DNA of 64,000 nt from Paracyclopina nana. Lineage: Eukaryota; Arthropoda; Copepoda; Cyclopoida; Cyclopettidae. The stretch lies in the NCBI GenBank assembly GCA_019096065.1, contig JAGUCH010000005.1, positions 6,634,001-6,698,000 of the forward strand, given 5' to 3'. The position numbers and the translations under genes are program-made. The notes under the pieces were generated by a model that was given only the letters and a program-made list of their open reading frames with translations, made no database searches and was not told where the DNA came from. Numbering within the stretch: position 1 is the stretch's first letter; the number at the start of each line of letters is the position of its first letter. Positions 46,331-57,900 of the stretch are shown in pieces.

Positions 46331-48990
46331 CTGGAAAATAACAAAAAAATTATGACCTTAAAGGGTGTTTGAAAATGTGGCTTACTTTTTTTACATGGCT
46401 GAAGAAAGTTTGCAAGTATTGATTAAACCCACAGATTTGTTATGGTTTCACCAAGCAACATTTGAGGCACAGCTCACGCAACCTCTGAAATAAACGGAAC
46501 AATTTGAATGGGTGATGAAACCTCCTTCAAAATTGCTTTTCAGCATAAAAGTTTCGTTGCTCGGTAATTGTTTCTTTTTGACTGAAATAAATTACATATT
46601 GTTAAGGTAAAAGGAAATATTCTCTAAAGCACAAAAATCACTTTTTTCATGCTCTAACTTTTCTCTTTTTCCATTTTGATGCACTTCAATAGAATAGAAC
46701 ATTTCCAAATAAACGATAATAAATAAATATTCAGTGGAAAAAAACAAAAGATAAGAGTAGGCGATCTTAGCCAAGAGTAGTAAATTAGGAATGCTATTTT
46801 TTTGTGACCAGTAATGATCACATTTGCATAAAAGAGCTGGCTACTTTTGGCTCGGCCTTTCAGCAAAACAAGCACTTTATCATTCGAGCATGGCTGATGA
46901 CACAGTTCATGAACGTTCATTTTAACAAATAATCCATGAAAATCAGCAAATAACCTGATACACACACTTAACATCACACAAAACTGGCCCTAAGTAATCT
47001 TGAGTCAAAATCTTGTAATTCAACTGCAACAAATTGAATTCTCAGTTTGGTTATGCTATTGTGTCTCACGGTTCACCTTTAGGACAGTTAATTACACACT
47101 CCAAAAAAAAAAAAAGTCGTTTGAGGACACTTTTCGGTCTGTTTTGTCCTCATCTGGGGATACTTGATGTCAAAAGTGGCCATCACTTTTAATGATGGTC
47201 AAACTGGATGCTTTGGTTATGGTCAAACTGCTTGACTGCCATTTTGCCCAGTGTGCTAATGGTACAAGGTCGTTGTGAATTATTCGACTCAGGAATTTGC
47301 TACTTCAACTGCCTTTTGTCGTCAAAAATGAGACCAAATGCGGGCTCACCTAAAGGGCGGTCTCATATTCGTCAATTGGGCAAGGTAGGTGGACTCACCT
47401 TCCCACCTACCTAGGGTAGGTAGGTGAGGGTAGGCAGGTGAGGGTAGGCAGGTGGGTAGGTGGGTAGGTGGGTAACCTGGTAGCTTAGTGAACCAGTTAG
47501 TGCAGGCAAGTTAAGTCAATTTTTTAAGCATAACAAAAAGCTGCTTCTACACAAAATGTCCTCTCGTGATTTCTGGGTCAAATTGACTTAACTTGCCTGC
47601 ATACTAACTGGTTCACTAAGCTACTAGGTTACCCACCTACCCACCTGCCTACCCTCACCTGCCTACCCTCACCTACCTACCCTAGGTAGGTGGGAAGGTG
47701 AGTCCACCTACCTTGCCCAATTGACGAATATGAGACCGCCCTTAAATCGACAAAATAAAACCAAGCAAGGCAGCTTACGAGGCTGGAGCCTCAGCAATTA
47801 CTGCGCCGATTGGCAGTAAAGGTGAGTTTCCAATAAACAACATACCAAATGTTGATGCCTATTGTGGCTGAAAATCATAATTATGGACGACACGATCTAA
47901 CGCTCGACATCTTGAAAAAGCAAAGCAGCTGCTTCTTTTACTCGAAATAATAAACAACATTCCACAAAAAAACAAATACTTTGATTTAAGTGTTGAGCGT
48001 TTACTCAGCTTTTTCACCATGGCTTAGCTTTTTCCAGAAGTGACCCGTTCTCATATTAGTTAAGCAAAGCTCTTTAAAGTTAAGCAAAGATCCGAATGGA
48101 TGTGATTAGCATTATAAGATACTTGCTTCGCCGTACTTTGCCTTGCTCAGTGAAAATTAGGCCGAGCTTCCAAAGATGAACGGCATTCCGTCACAAAATG
48201 AAAAATGCTTTGAAGAGTACGTTGCCAAGTTGAAGATTTCATAAGTGAGACGACAGAGTGAACAGTTAGACATTCTTTGACTTCCAAGCTAATTTTAGAC
48301 AATGGAGTTCATGCACAAAAGTGTCTGAATCAAATTGATATTTAATTGGATATAATCAAATATGCATTGTGTCGATCTGTGAAAAATTGCTTGTATAGTA
48401 TTTCGAGCATTGTGGATTTTTTAATGGTTGCGCTTTTGTCATTTCAAAAATACTTGAAAGTGCCTCTAAGAAGCACATTATGCAATGATGCCAAGCCAAG
48501 CAGAAGTCTTCCTTGTGTTTTTGTATACGCAACAGCTACCTTTTTATTGAGGAGCAAAAAATGAGTAATGATTTCGGCCAAGATTGGTAAATGATGCGAG
48601 TATTTTTTATTGCTCCCAACAGGGCAAAAAACTAGTTTGGATCGCAAATATTCTATTATTGGATAGCATTCAATAGCTTGTTCTCATAACCATTTCTGTA
48701 AGTTGAGCAAGGCGCTCAAGGATCCTCTTTAGAGAGCATTGGAAATTTCAAAATTATCATCGTGTAAAACGAATAATTGAGAACTCGGAAAAATGCACTT
48801 CAGATGGATCAGTGATCCTGCGGCAAAAAAGCGCGTGGTTGTTACGTAACACGGGTGAGCGCGCGCAGCGACTTTCTGACGCCAGTGCCAGTCTAGGCCT
48901 CAGCATGTTGGGTGCATCCAAATGATGGCAACTTTGGAGCAATGACAAGTGCTTGAAATAGATGATAATTGCTGCAGCTTCACACACAAA
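46331..48990. other. Intergenic stretch between EFCAB7 and PLA2
   Basis: It holds the long hairpin at 47354-47742, partial foldback copies at about 48046-48240 and 48677-48735, and a poly-A run near 47103. A palindrome GTTACGTAAC lies at about 48841, near the PLA2 start. No gene is visible beyond a possible non-coding EFCAB7 exon. Confidence 0.45.
47354..47742. mobile_element. Long near-perfect hairpin element, TAA-flanked
   Basis: Two arms of about 170 bases, starting AGGGCGGTCTCATATTCGTC and returning as its complement, surround a loop of about 55 bases. TAA duplications lie at 47351-47353 and 47743-47745. The arms contain tandem GGGTAGGCAGGTGA and GGGTAGGT units. The TAA duplication points to PIF/Harbinger mobilisation. 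Confidence 0.8.
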
Positions 48991-51900
48991 ATGTTGGGGC
49001 CAGCCAATGTAAACTACCGTTTCACTGCCGCCATTTTTGCCCTTGTAATTTTGTCAGGTAAGACAGATATCTTGTTTGCTAATTGCAAGTGCTACAATAC
49101 TCAGGTGTGTTCTTTAAGTTCCAATTAAATGGATGGCAAGGCCTCGAAAATGTGTGTTTCATGCCTACTGACCACGCCACTACTAAATCATGCTTTTTGG
49201 CTTGTACTGATCGATGTTAAAAAGTTTGGATCATGCTCAGCCATGTTTCTAAGCCTTGAAACAAGCAAATCCATTTCAGTGAAGATGACCTTAAAACGAG
49301 GCATAATTCATGCCATTTCATGAGGGCGATTTGGGCCATGCAAATGTCAATGTATTTCACTGTCTAGACGTGACCCAAAAGTGCCAGCACCAATTATTGA
49401 TGGATATTTTGGAGGAATGTTGTCCACGGGCAATCTGATCTTTTTTTGATAACGTGCATGCGCCCGTTTAATCACCAAAGCTCAAAATAGTTTCATGGCT
49501 CATTCTCATCTAAGAGCATTCCCCTAGGATGCTCTGAAACCAATTTGGTTGAGATAAAAAAGCCATTTTAGAGCCTTGCTACGCTTTGTTCTACTTTTTT
49601 GAATGAGAACGAGCCATTTCATGCTACAATAATAATGCCATTTTGCCATACCTTACAATTTTGCGCATCTGGATTTTATTGTCACTATAAGTGTTTTTTT
49701 ATAATATTCATGTTGTACAAAGGGCTATAAAATATCCTTGGATGGAGAAAAACAATTCAATTTTGACAATTGCAAAAAAAAACCGTTTTAGAAAAACAGG
49801 GTTTTTAAGTACAGATGGGAAAAAACGTCATTCACTTTTTGAATGTGTTGGATGCTGCGCAAAAAAGGAGATGACTTGTGGAACTGATTAGGTCAACTAG
49901 TTTTTGTGTCTGATGCCATATTTAATTTCCTGATGGGGATAAGCAGTTTTTGCCCTCATGTTGGGCACTTATCATGAAGGGTTGACATGGATCTAGAAGC
50001 ACTTCCTTTGGCTTAGTCCAGATTCGGGTTATTTACGGTTTCTAAATGGCCCTATGAAGTGATTATGCCTGCTTGTTTGAGGTGTACTACATTTGAGTTA
50101 TATGATTTTCATCAAATCAAAAGTTAGTAGTGAGGTAACTTTTAAGACAATCATTACATAGTTAGCCCAGATTTCTTTAAATCAGCAGGGGGACCCCAAA
50201 AATGCACTTTGAGTTTGCAACACATGTTGAAGGCTGATACAAATCAAAGTGCATTTCCTACTCAGAAAAATAAATACAGCCTGATTCATAGAATTATGCT
50301 AGCTTTGCTATAATGTGCCCTCGATTCTCTGAATCAGGCTGCATTACACTGAATCGGGCATTTTTTGCTTTAGTTTAGCTGTTGTTTGATCATTAAAAAG
50401 AGTAGCAGAAAAATGTGGCCAAATACCATGAAATTGCAGTGGGATGGCCATGAAAAATGTCCACTTTTTTACATTGAACAGCAGGGAATTATGTAGGCCT
50501 TCTATTTAAAGTTTTTCTTGCGAGGAATTATTAAGACGTTAATGAAAGGCCTGTTTTCTGCAGAGTCATTGCCCAAAATTGGCAAAATAATGACAGTGCA
50601 CAAATAATGATGGCAGCAAAAGTGGTCAGCTTTGAAAAATGTCTTTGTTCAACAATTCTCCATGCTGCTACACCAATATAAATATAATGATCACGTATTT
50701 TCTGGCCAAAAAGAGGGACTTTTTTGTTGTCTAACGGGGTTCTTCTTAATCCATTGCTACGTCACAAAGCTGAGAGTACATATCAACTCCAACTGTGAAA
50801 TATTACTTAAGTACAACATCATTTTCCGAAAGATTATTTATAACCGTGCAAAGTGACCATAAATGCCTGATCCAGATTATTACACCTAGAATTGTCCAAC
50901 TTTGAGGTTTTTTTATATAGGTACAAGTTTAGCAAGGTACTCCAATTGATGTAAAGAGACGATTTTCACTTTTTCAACTTATGTCCACACCCAATTTTAA
51001 GTCATCGTACCACTTCGAGTGGAAAACATATGAAGGGCTCTTCTGGACCAGAAGTTTGTTTCAAAAAAAGGTGCCCAAAAATTGCTTAATTACATTGCCC
51101 TGCTTCTGAAGTGCTAAAGGTAATTGCTATAGTTGCTGCATTCCTAATGACGAGACTGTGGTTGTTTTTCGTGACTTGCACTTATTTAGGGCAAAAATGG
51201 CCGCATTACTTAATTGCCATCTCATTACGCAATAATGCTACATCCCAGCGAACCCTTTTCGGAAATGAAATTTACTAGAAAATCGATTAAAATTTGATGA
51301 AAAGTATATCTCCGAACGAGTTTCTTATTATTGTAGAGGTAACAGGAAACGTATACGAAATTAGATGGGGAAACGAGTTTTTATTTCCTAAAAAAATTAG
51401 ATAAATAATTTGATAATCTGACATCTCTTACAGCATTTAAAAATCCGATGAAAACTTGTTTTCTTACTTTCAAAAATTAGATGAAAAACTCGATAAAAAA
51501 TTGTAAAAAACGCGATGGAATCCAACTGTCATTTTTTTAACGCATTCGAAATTTAATCGTAATAGATCGACCCACACCCAGCTTTTTGGCCTTTTTGACC
51601 TTTTTGACCATTGAGAAGCGTTTCAAATATGTTTTGAAGGAGCATTTTATTTATCTTAGTTCGTTGGCACACACATGACAATTTTCAAACATATTACAAA
51701 AATGCAATTTGCGCATGCGCGCGAAAATCTTTTCTTTCTTTTCCAAATAGCATAGATGGCATTTCTTAATGCCCGGGCACACATACAATTTTTTTTATCA
51801 ATTAATCTTTTCCACATTTCAATTTACTAATGAAATAAATTCAAAACGAACATATCGATTGCTTCACTTCTTCTCTTTGTCCTCCATTTCCTTTCTTTTC

Positions 51901-54900
51901 TGAACGGCTTTCAAGTGGGCGGCACGCAATCTGGCTTCGAGCTCCTCTGCAGACATGTTGGCAAATGGATCGGGCAATTCATAAGGATTATCAGGCATCT
52001 GAAATAAATGACAAAGGTTGTAAGGCAAATTTAATTAAAATGCAAAATGTTTCTTCTAGCACTTTTTAAGCTACATCGTAAATATGTCTTTTTGCAAATA
52101 TGTTTGCAAGTTAAAATGCAATTTTTTTTCTTTTTGCTACAAAATTTGCTTTTAAAATCATTAATCGGGCTTACAGGTGGGAGAGGCTGAGGCTTGCCAT
52201 GTTCATCATAAGCTGAACCAGCATAGCTAGGTCTATCTGGTTGTTTTGAGCTCGCAACGCTTTTGAAAGAACGAGTTGTCACACCAGTGATGACAATGGG
52301 AGTCCTGAATGATGATTGCCCAACAAATGTGGTCGACAATGGAAGGGGCGCAGAAGCCGGCGCAGAAGTAGGTGGATCGACGGGAGCGGGTTTGGACTGT
52401 GTTTGGGGGGCGTCTACAGGCTGCGACACGGTAGCTGGCTCAGGCTGTTGAGTGTGACATCTTGTGTCCTCATCCGATGACAAAACCACAGTTTCTACGT
52501 TTTGTTCGAATTCCGAAGGAGACTCCACTTGATCATCTTCCGCATCCTCGTGTCTTGGTGGTTCTTGGGACAAATCATCTTCCTCACCCGGCTCAGATTC
52601 ATTGACAGATCCAAGAGACATATTCTTAAGCTGCTCCTCTTCTTCAGCTTCACTGTCGGAACGAGTTCTTCGAGTCGGTGTAGTGGTGACGACGGGAAAT
52701 TTGCTCAGCAGACCTTCAAGGTCAGCAATGTGGTCATTTAAGACTTGCTTGTAGACTCCCTTCAACTGAAAATGCAATTGTAATTAAAAATTGTTGTAAG
52801 ATGTGCAAATCAATTGCAATTTGCTAATGAAAAGTTGGACGACGCGCAGCCCAATTGCAAGTTGCTAATTAAAAGTTGGACAACGCGGAACTCAATTGCA
52901 AGTTGCTAATTAAAAGTACGACGACGCGCAAGTCAATATCTAACTGCTAATTAAAAGTAGGACGACGCTCAATTCAATTGCAAGTTGCTAATGAAAAGTT
53001 GGACGACGCAAAAGTCAATATCTAACTGCTAATTAAAAGTAGGACGACGCTCAAATGAATGTGGAGCTGCTAATGAAAGGTGGATCCCACAACATTAGGC
53101 AGCTAAGCTTAAGCAAAAGCAAAGTAACTTTGATTGCGAATTTCTCAGCAACCTCTCAACTGATTCGAACCAAAATTGGTAGGATTCATCAGAGTTGCCT
53201 TATAATTGTTCATGCCTAATTCAGTCCAAATCTGAGGTCACATTCAAAAGATTGGTTTTAAGCAAAGCAAAGCTGGGTTAAGCAAAGGGAAATTGGGTAC
53301 CACTTAGCAGCCTCGGATTTGCACTAAATTTGACAACAACAACTATAAGGCAACTCTGATGAATCCTACCAATTTTGGTTCGAATCAGCTGAGAAGTTGC
53401 TGAGAAATATGCAATCAAAGTTACCTTGCTTTGCTTAAGCTTAGCTGCCTAATGTTGTGGGATCCACCTGAAAAGTTGGACGACGCGCAAGTTAATTTCT
53501 AGCAGCTAATTAAAAATTCTTAACGAAATGATAAACAACGCGCAACTCAATTGCAATTTGTTTTTACGAAATTGTAGAGAAAGGAAAATACTTACATCAG
53601 GCAAGTTTGGAGATTGGTCAAATGTCAGCTTTGTGACATCCTTGCCGTCGGCTTTGGCAGCAGCTATTATTCCTTGCATCACCTCATAGACGCTGAAAAC
53701 CTTTTTGGATGCATTTCCATGGCGCAATGAGTCAAAAACTGTCTGCTCGGACTTAAAGGGCTTGCCAGCTGCCTCGCGATCCTCTCCAGTTCCGCACTCT
53801 GCCCTGTCTTTCCTCAATTTGGCACGGTACTCCTCCTTATCATCCATTTCAACAGTGTTTGGAATGGCATGCTGAAAAACACAATTAAAATTGAAATATT
53901 GCTAACATTGTTTTGATTGCATTTTTAAATTAAATAACGTACCACATTGTGCACATAGAACTCATTGTCTACATTGTGAAGAGCATCAATGGCGGCATCT
54001 TGATTGGCCGATTCCGCAAATGCCACTTCTAGCATCTTCGTGCGTCCATTCGCAAATCGAGTAGCCATCACTTTGCGAACTCCTTCGAAAGATCCGACAA
54101 AGTTCTCACCGCCCAACTGAAGCAGGGTTCGAACAAAAGGGATAATATCCGTTTTGATGATTTTCTCAAAGGCATCCGGCACTTTTCTCTTGTAGTAGAG
54201 AATCTTCCTTGGACTAAAAGAATGATAATTATGTACTAAAAGGTACCGCTTAGTAATTCAAAGAAATAATTACTTTTTGGGATGTCTCCAGACAAGGTGA
54301 GCCATGGCCAAACGCGTTAAAAACACGTTAGTGAAAGAGAAGGCAATGCGCACATTAATTGATCCTTTTCGAGATTCAAACTCGTCCTTAATTAGCGCAA
54401 CAACCTTGGATTGCACATAATGAGAAGACATGAAGACATCAAAGGCCATGCCCATGTAGTCAAACGGGAGAAATCTGCCAAGGATTCCACACGAGCGAGA
54501 TGTTTTTTCAGCCGCATGTTCAGTTATGTTGCTGATTTCGCATCGGATTCGAGCTTGCTCGATTGAAAAATCTTCAATGGTCTCTCTTGTAGCATTAATG
54601 GACTCCAAAATTTTCTAATAATACATTGGATAATCATCCTTAATCTAGGCTAATTGTTAAAAGAGTTGCTTACCGTAGTGCTGCATTTGGTCGCCTTGGT
54701 GGCCAAGACCTCCATCACCTTTTGGATCTCATTTGCAATGAGGTCTCTGATGACATCTCGTAGCTCGGCAAACTTTGGCTCCACAGCCTCTTCAACAGCA
54801 GACTTAACTGCAGCTTTGAATGGTTCAGATCTCGCTCTGTTGACTTTCAAATCCGTTAAAAACGATCGCAACTTGATGTCCAGTTGCTCTTCGCTTATCA

Positions 54901-57900
54901 CAATTGCTTCAGTGTAGGTCGTCGGAACATCCTGCAATAAATAAGGAACGATTACATTTCATATTAATTGTTAATTTTATAATTTCATTTACCGGTAGAG
55001 GCCCATGAGGATCGAATGTGAAGATTTGCCCTGGCTGGGCAGTAGAAGCTCCAGAAACTTGATAAGAAGTTTCAGATGACGTTCCTGGCAATGTGTTAAG
55101 TGGTGCCAAAACCTGTTCCAACGCAATTTTCTTCGCAGGTGACATTTTTGACTTGATAGTGTCAGATTCGGAGTCAGTTGAACTTTCTGAAACAAATCTC
55201 TTGGATGGCGTCTTCTTTCCGCTCTGCTTCTTATCAGTAGATTGGGACGGCGGCTTTTCCTTTGATGGCGCCACTTTGCCTTTGCCGCTAGCTGGATCTT
55301 GTTTGGAAGTTGATGGCACAGCTGCGGATTTCTTGCCAAGTCCCAAAGTACGAGATGTTCCAGGTTGAGGCGTGAAGAACGGGTTGGAGAGGAAAGACCC
55401 AGAGGTTGATGGCTGTTGGAGGAAATCAACCAGGCTTAATCCAATTTGAAAATAAGTGACATGTCTCTGTCTTACTTGAGCAGCTGGCAAGGACGATCCT
55501 TCAGACGAACTAGCGAGCCCTTTTTTAGCGGGACCCGTTTGAAAGTCATTATCGGACCCTTCCTCATCGCCGGTGGTGACGGGCAGCTTTGAGACTCCTT
55601 GGCTTCGGGTGGAGACTTCCTTCCAACGGCGATAAATGATCTTGTTTGTGATGGGATCTCGTTCATCATATGACCAATCCTTCATCAACTTTTCACCGAA
55701 GTTTTTAATGAGCATCGCCTTCAAAGATGACTTCTGTGGATACGGCAATGACTTGAGGCGACTATTGAGATCGAGGAGCAATTTCTTGACACGGCCTGGA
55801 TCCGTACCTAATGTAAAATTTAAAATGAGTTCGCATATATTTTGGAAAAAACAAACGACTCACCTTTTTCGACCCTACAGAAGATGGACATCGCCTTGGA
55901 CCCTTGAGTCTCATCTAACAAATAGTTATTGATTTTGGCCCGCTGTTGCAGAGACATTTTTCTCTTGGGATCGAATCCAACAATTTGGTCCACGGTCCGC
56001 TCATCAGCAAAAATGTGATCGGCAGGCAACCACTGAAATGGCTCCGCATCCTTAAGGCAAACGTAGACTAAGACGTCATAGGTTGTTGTTGGGGTGTCTG
56101 GAGGGGTCTCGTCGATGTCCGTGGCCTTCTTCTTTGGCCCCATTCTTCTTTTTCGAAGTTATTTCGAAAGATGCTTCAAATATTCGCAGATTTCAATTCC
56201 CAACTTTTCGGCCGTGCAGAATTTGTTAATGGCGGACCAAACTGACGCCAAGGAATGTTCTAGAAGGTGCGCGCAAACTTCTGGCAGAACGGGCAGTTCC
56301 GGCCGGCGCTGGCTGGTCGGCAACAAGCAACAGATTTCTATCAAATTTTTGACAAGTTTTTTGGCCGATACGAAAAAAATATTTAAATGTCTTAAATTTC
56401 AAAAATTAAATAATCAAGACAATTTCAGGTCGTTTAATGTGAAATTAATCATATTATTTATTATCATCATTAATTTTAGATTTTTAAATTCATATAAATT
56501 TTCTTGTCGTCTATTTCAACTACGTAAATAAACACACGCCATTTTTGATAAAACCTGCATTTCAACGTCAATCGTAAAGTTCAGAGAAAACTACCAAACA
56601 TGCCGAAAAAGAAAGCCAAAACAAAGCAAGCTGATGCTGCAAAGCAAGCACGGTACAGATTACGTGCATCTGAAGCAAATCGAAAACTCAGAATGATTCA
56701 ATATCGATGTGCTGCCAAAGTTCGTTTGTATCAAGAAAAAATGGGGATCACGGAAGAAATGTAAGTGCCAATCGAACACGCATCAAAATTCATCGAAATT
56801 CAATTGTAAAATCTTATTTCTCAGGCTACGGGACGAGAATTTTTTGGGTGAACATCCTGAAATTTGCCCATTCACTCGTGAGGACCCTGAAACTATTAGG
56901 GAATGCATTCGGCAGCTGAGAAATACATCCTCCTCATCCTCAGCTGATGCTGAAAATAGTGACAGTGACAAATCTGAAAATCAGTCCAGAGAAGTTGCAA
57001 ATCCGGAAATTGAGCGTAATAAACGTCTGCTTCACATGAAGTTGAAACGCAAGCTAGAAGAAATGGGGCCAATTGACCCCAATGATGTTACACCAGAGTT
57101 TGATGAGTCAGAACTCGCCGATGTCTACTTGCAATCACAACAGCAGGACGGTCAATCCTTTGACACGCCCACTTATGACGAGCTAGTGGCAATTAAGAGC
57201 AAAGGTGCGAATAAGTTAATTAGTAATGACGCGCAAAAGTTGGACAAGCCACAACCATCAACTTCGGGATTGCAAACACATTCCAATGTGATTAAAAAAA
57301 GGAAGCTGTCAAATGTGGCGGATGGTGATAACGAGGAAGATTTGGTCAACGACCCACAACCCTCAACATCTGGCAAACAAACTCAATCGAAACAAGATGG
57401 AAATGTGTTGCCAGATATCAATGATAGCGATGAGGAAGATAGCGATGTTGTCTTTTACGATGCATCTGATACAAGTGTAGAGGCTACAACTGAGATTTTT
57501 GACGAACGTGTTCCCATTCACAATAACGTTAATGAGCTCGATTTCCTTGAAAATGAGCGCTCCGATGATCTGACTGATCCACATGAAGACTGTGATGATG
57601 ATCCAGCAACGTTTGATGAGATGATAGCACTACCAAATGTAGATGTCGAGGATGATATCTTCTATGATGCTGTTGATGAAGTTCAAGAAGAAGGGGAACA
57701 AGATCCGCGTGAGGATAACGCAATGCTTCAACATGGCATGAATTTAAATGACTTTAGAGAGGCTTTGGAGAAAGAAAATCAGTTGCCAACACTTAAGGAA
57801 AGAAACCATGCATTATATGCACGATTCTTCTTCTTGTCCTCAGTTTTGGCAGTAACAGACAGAGCAGCCAAAGCCTTTTGGAACCTTGCTAGGTCATTAA

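Noticed and set aside
53370-53395. GGTTCGAATC resembling a tRNA T-loop or B box
   Set aside because: It is part of the foldback element arm; no cloverleaf can be built around it.
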